Part shown: in pieces, positions 9,404-18,270 of the stretch | Layout of the letters: every line of letters begins with the position of its first letter | Numbering within the stretch: the stretch's first letter is position 1 | Source of the DNA: Phycisphaerae bacterium | Lineage (GTDB): Bacteria > Planctomycetota > Phycisphaerae > Sedimentisphaerales > Anaerobacaceae | Assembly (NCBI GenBank): GCA_012744475.1 | Contig: JAAYBV010000100.1 | Span: 1-64,000 of the forward strand | Length of the DNA: 64,000 nucleotides | Reading direction: 5' to 3' | Made by a program: the position numbers and the translations under genes | The notes under the pieces: model-generated | The model's input: only the letters and a program-made list of their open reading frames with translations | The model's database searches: none | Told to the model about the DNA's origin: nothing

Positions 9404-9425
9404 GGGGCGAATAATCATTCGCCCC
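9404..9425. repeat. Palindromic intergenic element, family A
   Basis: The arms are GGGGCGAAT and ATTCGCCCC around a 4-base centre, followed by TACC. The same palindrome recurs at 14648-14667 and as a nested variant at 14857-14888. Just downstream (9437-9453) is half of family B, and near 9470 is a CCCGATG-TT-CATCGGG hairpin, so this intergenic region is a cluster of palindromes. Confidence 0.7.
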
Positions 9426-9641
9426 TACCTGCTTGCGCTTGAGGCGGCCACCCAGCCTTGTCCCGATGTTCATCGGGATCACTACAAACCGATCCGACAT
9501 CATACCACGAAACCGCCGTCACACCAGCCCCTATCCGCAAAATGACACCGCTTGGCGCTCCGGCGGGATGGGGATATATTCGCCCATGTTCACAGTGAAC
9601 CATTGACGGGACATGGCGCACCGACCGGAAAGGTGGACGAG

Positions 9642-12254
9642 ATGAATGCAAAACGATACACGTGCGGTCGATTCCTGTGTCTTTCGGTGTTGCTGGTCTG
9701 GGGCCTGTCGGGGTTCACGGGCACGGATCGATCCTGTTCGGCGGCACAGACGAAGGACACGCCGGACCGCCAGTATGCACCGGCGCGCGACGTCGATATC
9801 ATCCGGGTGACCATCGACGTGACGCCGGACTTCGAGGAGCGTACGATCCGGGGCGTCACAACTGTCCGCTTTGCGCCGATCTCTCGGCTCCTGACCGAGC
9901 TGAAGCTCAACGCCATTGACCTGAATGTTGCCTCGGTGGTGTCGGACGCCAAGATCGCGGGCTACACGACGACCGACAAAGACATCAAGATCACCTTCCG
10001 TCCGCCCCTGCTGCCCGGCGAGGAACACTCCGTCACGATCATGTACGATGCCGAGCCTCGGCAAGGGCTTTACTTCCGCACGCCTGCAATGGGATACCCG
10101 CCGACGGACGCGCACCTGTTCACGCAGGGCGAGAGTCACGATGCGCCGCACTGGTTCCCGAACTTCGACTACCCGAACGAACGATTCAGCTCCGAGGTCA
10201 TCTGCCACGTTCCGCCCGAGATGACGGTCATTTCGAACGGCCGGCTGGTATCCGAGCGAATCGACCCGGAGACGGGCCTCAAGGCCGTCCACTGGCTCCA
10301 GGAGAAGCCCCACGTCAACTACCTGATCGCGCTGGTCGCCGGGTATTTCGAGAAGCTCGAATCGCGGCACGGAGACATTCCGCTGGGGTTCTACACGCCG
10401 CCTTCGCAATTCGCTCAGGCGGCCAACAGCTTCGAGGGTACCGCCGACATGCTCGCTTTCTACGAGCAGGAAATCGGCATCCCTTACCCCTGGAACAAGT
10501 ACGATCAGGTCGTCGTGGAGGACTTCGTCGCCAGCGGCATGGAGAACACAACGCTGACGATCCTCACCGACGGGACGCTCTTCACCGACGCGTCGGAAAA
10601 TATCCACTCGAGCCAGTACCTGATCGCTCATGAGCTGGTGCACCAGTGGTTCGGCGATTACGTCACCTGTAAGGACTGGAGCCACCTGTGGCTCAATGAA
10701 GGGTTTGCCACCTACTACGAGGCCTTGTACGACGGCCACAAGAACGGCCGCGATTCGTTTCTGTATGGACTATACCAGAGGGCCAAACAGATCGTGTCGC
10801 GCGATGGCAATGCCCTGCCGATCGTCACACGCGACTATGAGAATGCTGACGACCAGTTTGACTACCGCTCGTACGAGAAAGGCAACTGGGTACTGCACAT
10901 GCTCCGCAACCAACTGGGCGAGACGCTGTACCGCCGGATCATCAAGACCTACGTCGAACGGCACGCCCTGAACGTCGTAGTGACCGAGGACCTGCGTTCG
11001 GTCATCGAGGAGTTCTCGGGCCAGTCCTTCGACCGATTCTTCGACCAATGGCTCTACCACTCCGGCTGCCCCGAACTGAAGGTCTCGTACAAGTGGTCGG
11101 AAGAGGACAAGCTCGCCAAGATCGGCGTCGAACAGACGCAGAACGCAGGCGAGCACGGCACCGGGGTCTTCTATCTGCCCGCCAAGGTCCGCTTCTGGCT
11201 CGGCGACAAGCCGACGGACCGGGATGTCGTGATCGACAGCAAGGAGCAGGACTTCTACTTCGCGCTGGCGTCGGAGCCAAACGTCGTGTGCTTCGATCCC
11301 GACCTGACGCTGTTGGCCAAGGTTACGTTCGACAAGCCCAGAGCAATGCTCTACGCGCAGCTCGACAACATGGCGGAGGTGGCCGGCCGGTTCCGCGCGG
11401 TCGATGCGTTGAGAGAGGAGAAGGACAAGAAGACCATCGGCAAGCTCCAGGAAGCACTGAACCAGGACCCCTTCTATGGCGTTCGGATCAAGGCATCGGC
11501 CGCACTGGGACGTATCCACAGCGACGAGGCGTTCGAAGCGCTGGCTGATTCGATGGACCAGAGCGACGCGCGCGTGCGGCAGCGCGTCATTGAAGACCTT
11601 GGCAGGTTCTATCGCTCCGAGGTCCCGTTGCTGATGCAGAGCGTGCTGGCCCGCGAACAGAACCCGGAGGTGTTGGCCGCCGCCATACGCGCCACCGGCC
11701 GCTACACGGGACCGCAGACGCGAGATGTCATCGATAAGTACCTGCGATCGAAGTCTTATCGAAACGAACTGGCCGGCGCCGCCATTGCCGCCTTGCGTAC
11801 GCTCGATGACGCTTCGTACGTCGAGGAACTGATGGCAGCGCTTCGCAGCAGCGAGTGGCAATACCGTTCGTGGGACTTCGCCGCCGCTCTCGACACGCTG
11901 GCCTCCATCGCGCGCAACGAGGAGGACCGCACGCCGGTGCGTCAGTTTCTGGCCGGCTATTTAAACGATTCCCGGCAGTCCATTCAGGCCGGCGCGATCG
12001 CCGCCCTCGCCACGCTCGGCGACCCGAAGGCCATTCCGATCCTCGAGACCTTCCAAGGCCGCGAGCCACGGGACTGGGTCGAGCAACGCGCCGTCGAGGC
12101 AGTCGACAAACTCCGCGAGAAGAAGCCGCTGGTCCCGGAAGAGATTGTCGAGTTGCGAAAGACACTGGATGAACTGAAGGAGCAGACCAACAAGCTCAAG
12201 GAGGAAATCGAGGACCTCAGGAAGAAATCCAGCGCCGGCGAAACAGATTCATAG
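9642..12254 (+). CDS. Secreted M1-family zinc aminopeptidase with C-terminal HEAT repeats
   Basis: The 870-residue protein starts at ATG 9642, with AAGGTGG 6 bases upstream; the longer frame to 9552 is unsupported. An N-terminal signal peptide (hydrophobic CLSVLLVWGLSGF) directs export. The M1 saddle domain is followed by the exopeptidase motif GMEN (299-302) and the zinc site HELVH (330-334) with E353, the exact HExxH-x18-E spacing. After the catalytic part, about 560-830 is a chain of helical HEAT-like repeats (ALGRIHSDEAFEALADS and similar). The last 35 residues are a charged coiled coil. HEAT repeats replace the usual ERAP1-like C-terminal domain. Likely role: periplasmic or surface peptide trimming. 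Confidence 0.92.
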   Translation: MNAKRYTCGRFLCLSVLLVWGLSGFTGTDRSCSAAQTKDTPDRQYAPARDVDIIRVTIDVTPDFEERTIRGVTTVRFAPISRLLTELKLNAIDLNVASVVSDAKIAGYTTTDKDIKITFRPPLLPGEEHSVTIMYDAEPRQGLYFRTPAMGYPPTDAHLFTQGESHDAPHWFPNFDYPNERFSSEVICHVPPEMTVISNGRLVSERIDPETGLKAVHWLQEKPHVNYLIALVAGYFEKLESRHGDIPLGFYTPPSQFAQAANSFEGTADMLAFYEQEIGIPYPWNKYDQVVVEDFVASGMENTTLTILTDGTLFTDASENIHSSQYLIAHELVHQWFGDYVTCKDWSHLWLNEGFATYYEALYDGHKNGRDSFLYGLYQRAKQIVSRDGNALPIVTRDYENADDQFDYRSYEKGNWVLHMLRNQLGETLYRRIIKTYVERHALNVVVTEDLRSVIEEFSGQSFDRFFDQWLYHSGCPELKVSYKWSEEDKLAKIGVEQTQNAGEHGTGVFYLPAKVRFWLGDKPTDRDVVIDSKEQDFYFALASEPNVVCFDPDLTLLAKVTFDKPRAMLYAQLDNMAEVAGRFRAVDALREEKDKKTIGKLQEALNQDPFYGVRIKASAALGRIHSDEAFEALADSMDQSDARVRQRVIEDLGRFYRSEVPLLMQSVLAREQNPEVLAAAIRATGRYTGPQTRDVIDKYLRSKSYRNELAGAAIAALRTLDDASYVEELMAALRSSEWQYRSWDFAAALDTLASIARNEEDRTPVRQFLAGYLNDSRQSIQAGAIAALATLGDPKAIPILETFQGREPRDWVEQRAVEAVDKLREKKPLVPEEIVELRKTLDELKEQTNKLKEEIEDLRKKSSAGETDS

Positions 12255-12290
12255 GTCCTGGTTCTATGGGAGACGCCCGGGCTGTCCGGC

Positions 12291-13745
12291 TCAGACCAGG
12301 CGGGCGAGCACGTCGTCGAGAGGCACGGTCGCGAAGCCGGCGGCCGCATCGCTGATCCCGTAGGGAATCACGAGCAGGCCGTTGTGAACCAGTCCGCCGC
12401 AGGAATAGACGACGTTGGGGACATAGCCTTTGCGTTCCTCGAGGTTGGCCATCAACAGCGGCTCTTGGAGCCGGCCGAGCACCTTCGTCGGATCGTCGCG
12501 GTCCAGCAGTGTCGCACCGATGCAGTAGTGACGCATGGGACCGACCCCGTGCGTCAGCAGCAGCCAGCCGGCCGCCGTCTCGATGGGCGAGCCGCAATTG
12601 CCGATTTGAATGACCTCCCAGGGGAACCAAGGCTCCTGGACTTTGACCGCCTCGTCCCAAATGAGAACGTTGTCGGATCGGAGGATGAACAGGTTCTCCC
12701 CGTCGATGCGGCCGCTCATCATGAAGCACCCGCCCACCTTGCGCGGGAACAGGGCCAGCCCCTTGTTGCGGGCGCAGCGTCCGTGCAGAGTGCGGACGCG
12801 AGCCACGCTCGGCTCGCGCATCTCGACGATCTGCGGGAGGATCTGGCGTCCGTTGTAGGCGGTGTAGGTGCCATAGTAGCGCACCGAGCCGTCGTCGTCG
12901 GTGAAGCGGACGATCCGCATGTCTTCCATGCCCTGGCTCTCGGCTTCGCAAATCGGGAACAGGACGGCATCCGTGATCCGGCCGTCCGGACTGGCCTCGA
13001 TGTCGTAGTCACAGCCGGCCAGCCACTCGAAGCCGGCCGACTCGCTGTCGGGACGCAGCAGGCCTTCGACGACGGCCTGGGGGCCGTTGATCGCCTCGCG
13101 CAGGTCCTCGGCGGTGAACCGCTCGCCCAGCCTCCGCAGGACGACCTCCATGATCGTGTCGCGCACGCCCAGCTCGGCCAGTTTGACGCGAAACTTCGCC
13201 TTGCTGAATCGCTCGTACTCGGCGCGTCGCATGGGTTCCTGGTACGGTCCGGCCGGCTCCAGAGCGATCTCGCCGCCGGCGTTGATTACCCCTCGCCGAA
13301 ACACAATCGAGCTGAGATGCCCTTCGCCGACGGCCCGTAGACTCATGGCAAAGCGAAGAGAGCCTGGTTCCAGACCGCTCTGATCGATCGCAGGCGTCAT
13401 GGACGGATTGAACATGGCCGCCGAGGCGAAGGCGTATTCCATGGTGAAGCACGCGCCGATGTAGAGCTTGCGTTCCTCGCTGGCGTCCGGCGGCATGGCC
13501 ACCCGCTTGGCCGCCTGCTCGTAATGCGCCAGGAAGATGTTGTCCAGGCCCGCGGGAAGGTGGGCGAAGTTTGCCCGTGTCGAGTCCAGCAGACGCCGGA
13601 CCTGCTCGTCGTCCAGCGCGTTGATGCGGGCGATCACATTCTGCGCACGGTCGGCCCCCAGCCAGAAGAAGCGAGTGATCGTCAAGCTGGCATCCGCCTT
13701 CAGTCGCACCGGCGACCGTTTCACCACCAAGGGCCCTGTCCTCAT
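12291..13745 (-). CDS. GH130-family glycoside phosphorylase/hydrolase
   Basis: This 484-residue protein carries segments typical of the five-bladed-propeller GH130 family. These include the N-terminal LTITRFF, a central block with IVRFTDDDGSVRYYGTYTAYNG, and a C-terminal block LLLTHGVGPMRHYCIGATLLDRDDPTKVLGRLQEPLL, where the family binds phosphate and sugar. Known members phosphorolyse beta-mannosides; a subset hydrolyses. The sequence alone does not fix which. There is no signal peptide, so it is cytoplasmic. The start at 13745 has only a weak ribosome site (AGAAGA), and an AT-rich inverted repeat lies directly upstream. Confidence 0.85.
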   Translation of the reverse strand: MRTGPLVVKRSPVRLKADASLTITRFFWLGADRAQNVIARINALDDEQVRRLLDSTRANFAHLPAGLDNIFLAHYEQAAKRVAMPPDASEERKLYIGACFTMEYAFASAAMFNPSMTPAIDQSGLEPGSLRFAMSLRAVGEGHLSSIVFRRGVINAGGEIALEPAGPYQEPMRRAEYERFSKAKFRVKLAELGVRDTIMEVVLRRLGERFTAEDLREAINGPQAVVEGLLRPDSESAGFEWLAGCDYDIEASPDGRITDAVLFPICEAESQGMEDMRIVRFTDDDGSVRYYGTYTAYNGRQILPQIVEMREPSVARVRTLHGRCARNKGLALFPRKVGGCFMMSGRIDGENLFILRSDNVLIWDEAVKVQEPWFPWEVIQIGNCGSPIETAAGWLLLTHGVGPMRHYCIGATLLDRDDPTKVLGRLQEPLLMANLEERKGYVPNVVYSCGGLVHNGLLVIPYGISDAAAGFATVPLDDVLARLV

Positions 13746-13767
13746 TCTTCTGCCCTATTCGAATTCA

Positions 13768-13853
13768 CGATTTATGATTTATGATTTGCGATTGAGCCAC
13801 GCCTGAGGCGCACGACGCCAGATAGTAAACTGTAAATCGTAAATCGTAAATCC
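13768..13853. repeat. AT-rich imperfect inverted repeat, family C
   Basis: The left arm carries GATTTATGATTTATGATTTG. The right arm is its imperfect reverse complement, with two GTAAATC direct repeats, separated by a GC-rich centre. Within a 62-65% GC context this AT-rich hairpin stands out. A similar AT-rich set of TCAATAATCAATAGTCAAT words lies at 30037-30078. Confidence 0.6.
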
Positions 13854-13866
13854 CAAGGTGGAGCGG

Positions 13867-14193
13867 TCAGTAGGTGAACAGGTCGGTGCGGCGGTACTGT
13901 TGCTGCGTCGCGCCGTTCAGGGCGGCCAGAACCTTGGCTTGGGCGTTCGGGGTCAGACGGCGGCCCTTGCACGCGCGGGCGACCATCTTGTGCGTGAGCT
14001 GCTCGGTCGAAGCGGCCACGAGGTCGTGCGGCGTGAGACCGTGCTCGGCCATGATCCGCCCGATCGGCTGCGGGCCCAGGTTTCTGACGATCTCGTCGCA
14101 CATCGGACAAAAGGCTTTCAAGAAGGCCTCGGACGTTGGTTCGGACTCGATCCGCTCGCAGGACGCAAAGGCCGTTTGCCTGACTTGAGCCAT
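13867..14193 (-). CDS. Small predicted DNA-binding-like protein of unknown function
   Basis: This 108-residue protein has a CPMC motif around residues 29-32. Its C-terminal half (HGLTPHDLVAASTEQLTHKMVARACKGRRLTPNAQAKVLAAL) has the spacing of a helix-turn-helix XRE-like fold with a basic KGRRLTPN turn. Its 5' end overlaps the 3' end of the STAS-like gene by 76 bases in another frame, so the pair is probably cotranscribed and coupled. The start is uncertain; a later start would remove the Cys pair. No firm function can be assigned. Confidence 0.6.
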   Translation of the reverse strand: MAQVRQTAFASCERIESEPTSEAFLKAFCPMCDEIVRNLGPQPIGRIMAEHGLTPHDLVAASTEQLTHKMVARACKGRRLTPNAQAKVLAALNGATQQQYRRTDLFTY

Positions 14194-14549
14194 TTCAGAG
14201 CCGCGGTCACCTCCGTGAAGAGGCGAACGGGAAAACCCCGATTGAAGAACACGGTTTCGACGAACAGGAAGCTGTCCATCTGTTCCGAGTTGTCTGCGAT
14301 CACCACCGCGACCCGGTGGGACCGCGTCAGCCCGAGTCCACCAACGATCTCGGGCAGACGATAGAGTTCTGTCGTCTGGGCGGCGAGCTTCATCTGGCGA
14401 GCATCAATCAGGATCGCACCGGTGGCGCGTTCGCCGGCCACCACAAGGCCTCGCGCGACCGCTTCCGAGATCTCCCCGATTCCCACCGTGGCGGAAACCG
14501 TCGCCGCCACGACCTGCTGCTCTGCCAGGTAATCGACCTGCCATGTCAT
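14118..14549 (-). CDS. STAS / SpoIIAA-like domain protein
   Basis: This 143-residue cytoplasmic protein has alternating strands and helices. EISEAVARGLVVAGERATGAILIDARQMKL, then HRVAVVIADNSEQMDSFLFVETVFFNRGFPVRLF and EVTAALKWL, match the SpoIIAA-like (STAS/SEC14-like) family of small regulators. The start at 14549 has a purine-rich AAGAAGAG site. The C-terminal 20 residues, rich in Pro/Arg/Ser, overlap the next gene. Family members are often signalling adaptors; no kinase or phosphatase partner is nearby. Confidence 0.6.
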   Translation of the reverse strand: MTWQVDYLAEQQVVAATVSATVGIGEISEAVARGLVVAGERATGAILIDARQMKLAAQTTELYRLPEIVGGLGLTRSHRVAVVIADNSEQMDSFLFVETVFFNRGFPVRLFTEVTAALKWLKSGKRPLRPASGSSPNQRPRPS

Positions 14550-14888
14550 TACTCTTCTTGCTCCATTTCAGGACCGCCGCGCAATTCGATACCACCGCCA
14601 ACGTCTGCCGTGCGCCCGCAGGAGCACGGGGTGATTGACGACCGCAGGGGCGAATGATGATTCGCCCGTACTCCCGAAGGATGCCGGGATCGCTGCGACG
14701 CGTGACCATATGTTGGGATCAAATGTCTATTGCCCACCCCAGACGAAATGACTGCAACTTCGCCGAAAAGGCGCATCGTATACAACCGCGCGGGCACAGC
14801 CGTCAAGAAGAAAACTCTCGGGACGCAAAAGGCCGCCGGCGATCCGACGGGAGTACGGGCGAATGATTCCGCCAGAGGCGGATCGCCC
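14550..14888. other. Gene-free interval with palindromic repeats
   Basis: No convincing gene is present in 339 bases; plus-strand frames here are shadows of the gntP-like gene. A family A palindrome is at 14648-14667 (GGGCGAAT / ATTCGCCC). A nested hairpin at 14857-14888 (GGGCGA enclosing TCCGCC-AGA-GGCGGA, closed by TCGCCC) abuts the stop of the permease and could act as its terminator. Confidence 0.6.
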
Positions 14889-16229
14889 CTACAGCAAGAA
14901 GGCGCCGAGGACCCACACGGCCATCGCCGCGGCGAGGCCTTCGACCAGAGTCCCGAGCGTCTGGAGCCTGTAACCCTGGCGAACCGTCATCGTAGACAGT
15001 TGGGTGACGATCCAGAAGTAGCTGTCGTTCACGTGGCTGACAACCATGGACCCGGCGCCGACGGCCACAACGGCCAGCGCCCTGCCGGTGGGCGTCGCCA
15101 GGCCGAGCGGATCGAGCATCGGTGCGACAATGCCGGCGGTCGTGATCATCGAGACCGTGGAGGAGCCCTGAGCGGTCTTGATCGCGGCGGCGAGCACAAA
15201 CGGCAGCCAAAGGCCCCATGCAGAGGCATCGCCCAGGACCTGCGAGACGACGTCGGCGATATGCGAGTTCTGGAGGACTCTGCCGAAAGCGCCGCCGCAG
15301 CCGGTGATGAGGATGATCGTCGCGGCCGCCAGCACCGCCTCGCCGACCCAGCCTGACGTCGAGAGCATGTTCGTCGTCAGTCTGGCCGGAAGCAGAAAGG
15401 CCAGAAACGCCCCGATCAGCAACGCCACCACCGGCTGCCCGAGAAAACCGATCACCTCGGCAACCCACCCCTCGACCAACGGAGCGCCCTGGAGCATGCA
15501 GACAGACCGGAGCAGGATCAGCACAATCGGCGTCAGGATTGGAGCAAGGGACTTGGCCACTGACGGTCCATCAGTTGCCAACAGCGGCGCATCGGATTCC
15601 AACGACTCATCGGGCGCCAGCTTGACCCGCGCCGCGATCTTGACGCTGAACAACCACGAGACCACCAGCGTCGGAACGCCAACGATCAGACCGAAGAGGA
15701 TCACACGTCCCAGGTCGGCCGCCAGCACAGCCGCGGCCGCCACGGGACCGGGTGTGGGAGGAACCATCGTGTGCGTCGCATAGAGACCGAGACTGAGCGA
15801 CATCACGCCGGCCGCCAGCGGGACCCGGGCCTTTGACGAGAGCGACCGGGCCAGGGGAGCCAGGAGGATGAACCCCGAATCGCAGAAGACGGGGATGCTC
15901 ACGACAAAGCCGATCAGTCCCATCGCCAACGGAACGCGTCGCGGGCCGACCAGGTCCACCGTCCGCTGGGCCAGCCGGGCAGCGCCGCCCGACTTCTCCA
16001 GGAAAGTGCCGATGATCGAGCCGGCCAGAATGACGATGCCGATCTGGCCGATGGTAGCGCCGAAACCGTCGTTGACCGAATCGACGACGCCCTTCAGGGA
16101 CATCTGCCGGCTGAGAATCCCATAACCGAACGCCGCGATCAGCAGCGCCAGAAACGGATGCAGCTTTAGTTTGCTCGTGGCCAGGACAATGAACGCTATC
16201 GCAACCACAAGCAGCACGATCCGCCACAT
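14889..16229 (-). CDS. GntP-family permease (gluconate/sugar-acid:H+ symporter type)
   Basis: The 446-residue polytopic membrane protein starts at ATG 16229, giving MWRIVLL, with GGGAGG 10 bases upstream. The frame also opens at TTG 16265, which adds 12 polar residues and is less likely. Family features include LHPFLALLIAAFGYGIL, NDGFGATIGQIGIVILAGSIIG, IPVFCDSGFILLAPLARSL and THTMVPPTPGPVAAA, the conserved GntP core. The substrate is probably a hexonate or similar sugar acid. It lies 37 bases after a PQQ-propeller gene in the same direction and may share its transcript. Confidence 0.92.
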   Translation of the reverse strand: MWRIVLLVVAIAFIVLATSKLKLHPFLALLIAAFGYGILSRQMSLKGVVDSVNDGFGATIGQIGIVILAGSIIGTFLEKSGGAARLAQRTVDLVGPRRVPLAMGLIGFVVSIPVFCDSGFILLAPLARSLSSKARVPLAAGVMSLSLGLYATHTMVPPTPGPVAAAAVLAADLGRVILFGLIVGVPTLVVSWLFSVKIAARVKLAPDESLESDAPLLATDGPSVAKSLAPILTPIVLILLRSVCMLQGAPLVEGWVAEVIGFLGQPVVALLIGAFLAFLLPARLTTNMLSTSGWVGEAVLAAATIILITGCGGAFGRVLQNSHIADVVSQVLGDASAWGLWLPFVLAAAIKTAQGSSTVSMITTAGIVAPMLDPLGLATPTGRALAVVAVGAGSMVVSHVNDSYFWIVTQLSTMTVRQGYRLQTLGTLVEGLAAAMAVWVLGAFLL

Positions 16230-16265
16230 CGCCGAAGAACCTCCCATCATCCCCGAAGCGCGCAA

Positions 16266-17507
16266 TCAGCGGGCCTGTATATCGTAACAGAGCAGTTGGT
16301 TCTGATCGCGCAGGTAGAGCTTCTTTCCGGCCACGACCGGATGCGGCCACGTCTTGGGTTTGCCGAAACCGGGCTGTACGAAACGCCCGGTCTCCTTGTA
16401 GCCGTCCGGCGTCGCCTCGATCAGAGCGACGATCCCATCGTCTTCGGCACGCAAGTACAAGCGTCCGTCGGCACACATCACGGAGCCTTTGCCGACCTGC
16501 CTCTTCTCGGTCCACGTCAGTTTGCCCGTCGCCAGCTCCTGGCAGACCCAGCCTCGGCTGTCGCAGTAGCCGTACACGTGATCGCCCACCAGCACCGCGC
16601 CGCCGTGATGGCTGGCGATGCTCCGCTCGGCGTAGACCTGCCGAACCTGGAGCTTTCCGCCGGCGCGCTCGACCACAAACAGATGGCTGCCGGCTCCATA
16701 CCCGCTGGTTACATACACCTTGTCGCCCTTGACAACGGGCGTGGGAATCACGGCGGTCTTGCCCTTCCGCTCGATGCGCCACAGCACTTCGCCCTTCGGA
16801 CTGACGCCTACGACGCTATCGGCGGTCAATTGGACGTACTGCTTGACGCCGGCGATCTCGGCACAGACGAGCGAGGAGTAGTGAGCCGGATCGGTGAAGT
16901 CCTTCGTCTGCCACAGGAGCCGGCCGGTGCGCTTGTCGAGGGCCACGATCGCACCCTTGGACCCGCCGGGGGTGCAAACCGCCTGATCGCCATCGATCAG
17001 CACCGATTCGCTGTAGCCCCACTCGGGCCGCTCGCCCCCGAAATCCTTGGACAGGTGTTTGGCCCATACTTTGACGCCGTCGGCGGTCTTGAGGCAGGCC
17101 AGCTCGCCATACTGCCCCATGACGTACAACAAATCGCCATCGACGGTGGGCGTGCCGCGTGGTCCGGCGAACCCGCCCCAGCCGGGGGCCCCGGCCTTGC
17201 CGAGCGGCGTGCTCCACAGCAGCTTGCCGTCCGCCCGATTGAGCCCATGCACGTAGCACACGTCACCTTTGTCGCCGGTGGTGTAGATCCGGTCGCCAAC
17301 GACCGAGACGCTGGAGAATCCCTCACCGAGGCCTGTGGCCCTCCAAGCGAGCGCCGGCCCGCCTTGGGGCCACTGCTGGAGCAAGCCGGTCTCCGGCGAC
17401 AGACCGTCGCGTTTGGGCCCTCGCCATTGGGGCCAATCGTCTGCCCGGCACAGGGTGGAAACCAGCGTCAGGGCACACACGCATCCGATCGTCAGTCTCA
17501 GTCGCAT
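16266..17507 (-). CDS. Secreted PQQ-like beta-propeller repeat protein
   Basis: This 413-residue protein starts at ATG 17507 with AGGAGA 8 bases upstream. Residues 1-22 are a signal peptide (RLRLTIGCVCALTLVSTLCRA). The mature part begins DDWPQWRGPKRDGLSPETG, the usual opening of planctomycete PQQ-like propellers. Blades repeat G.LLW and GDRIYTTG-type motifs (GKLLWSTPLG, GRLLWQTKD, GEVLWRIER). No PQQ-ligand cysteine pair typical of true quinoprotein dehydrogenases is evident, so a binding or scaffold role is as likely as catalysis. Confidence 0.85.
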   Translation of the reverse strand: MRLRLTIGCVCALTLVSTLCRADDWPQWRGPKRDGLSPETGLLQQWPQGGPALAWRATGLGEGFSSVSVVGDRIYTTGDKGDVCYVHGLNRADGKLLWSTPLGKAGAPGWGGFAGPRGTPTVDGDLLYVMGQYGELACLKTADGVKVWAKHLSKDFGGERPEWGYSESVLIDGDQAVCTPGGSKGAIVALDKRTGRLLWQTKDFTDPAHYSSLVCAEIAGVKQYVQLTADSVVGVSPKGEVLWRIERKGKTAVIPTPVVKGDKVYVTSGYGAGSHLFVVERAGGKLQVRQVYAERSIASHHGGAVLVGDHVYGYCDSRGWVCQELATGKLTWTEKRQVGKGSVMCADGRLYLRAEDDGIVALIEATPDGYKETGRFVQPGFGKPKTWPHPVVAGKKLYLRDQNQLLCYDIQAR

Positions 17508-17827
17508 CACACATTCTCCTGTAGTTGAGGTCAGAATTCTTCGATTCGGTCCAGTCTACCGCAAGCGGTACCGAGCGACAACGTTTATCGCGCCATGGCG
17601 CGGAATCTCGTCTGCACGGATTTTGCCGCAAACCCTACTGTCGTGTGTGGCAGGGTGTTTTCACACACACGGAACGCGGCCCGACCCCGAGGCCCGACGC
17701 CGGCCGGCGACCGGCGTCGATCTGCGACCGCACAAAACACCTCCAGTTGGCGTATAAGAGAAACGAGCAATGGAACAGCGTTATTGCACGTATGTTTCCA
17801 GTCGAGGGCAAATACGGGAGGCATGGG
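17508..17827. other. Divergent intergenic region with two hairpins
   Basis: No gene is seen. Hairpins occur at 17642-17671 (CGTGTGTG with CACACACG) and 17696-17718 (GACGCCGG with CCGGCGTC, 7-base loop). A TATAAG hexamer near 17751 could be the -10 of the hibernation-factor gene, but no good -35 accompanies it. Confidence 0.5.
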
Positions 17828-18253
17828 ATGCGGGTTCCACTACAGCTATCGTTCAAGGGTATCCCCAACACCACCGTACTTGAAGGGCTGATCCGGCAGA
17901 AGGCCTACAAGCTCGAACAGGTCTGCGACCATTTGTCGAGCTGCCGCGTGGCCGTGGAGAAGCCACCGAAACGCCCGGAGGACGGCAATCCGTATCGGGT
18001 GCGGATCGAAATGACCGTCCCGCCGGGACACAAAGTAGCCGTCAGGAATGAGCCGGGAAGAGGCAAGACGAAGGACCCTCTCGACGTCGTGATTCGAGAC
18101 GCCTTCGACACAGCCTCGCGCCGTCTGAGAAAGGTCGTCTCGTTACAGCAAGGCCGAAGCAAAGGCCGTTTCCGTCGTCAGCCGACCGGGAACCGCGCCA
18201 GCGTAGACAGCCCGTTCCGGGCGTACGTCCCGCCTGTGGCAAGGCGCCGATGA
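17828..18253 (+). CDS. hpf: Ribosome hibernation promotion factor (HPF/RaiA, sigma-54 modulation family)
   Basis: The 141-residue protein starts at ATG 17828, with GGGAGG 6 bases upstream; the frame's longer opening to 17525 is unsupported. The beta-alpha-beta-beta-beta-alpha core of the RaiA/HPF family is readable: VPLQLSFKGIPNTTVLEGLIRQKAYKLEQ, then CRVAVEKP, NPYRVRIEMTVPPGHKVAVRNEPG, and DVVIRDAFDTASRRLRKV. A basic Arg-rich tail of about 35 residues replaces the long-form dimerisation domain. It probably binds the 30S decoding region in slow growth. A related architecture also occurs in standalone RaiA-like proteins. Confidence 0.82.
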   Translation: MRVPLQLSFKGIPNTTVLEGLIRQKAYKLEQVCDHLSSCRVAVEKPPKRPEDGNPYRVRIEMTVPPGHKVAVRNEPGRGKTKDPLDVVIRDAFDTASRRLRKVVSLQQGRSKGRFRRQPTGNRASVDSPFRAYVPPVARRR

Positions 18254-18270
18254 CGGCTTGCCTTGTGCGC

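Noticed and set aside
16296-17528. A 410-residue plus-strand open frame
   Set aside because: It mirrors the PQQ-propeller gene on the other strand and has no ribosome site or recognisable motif.
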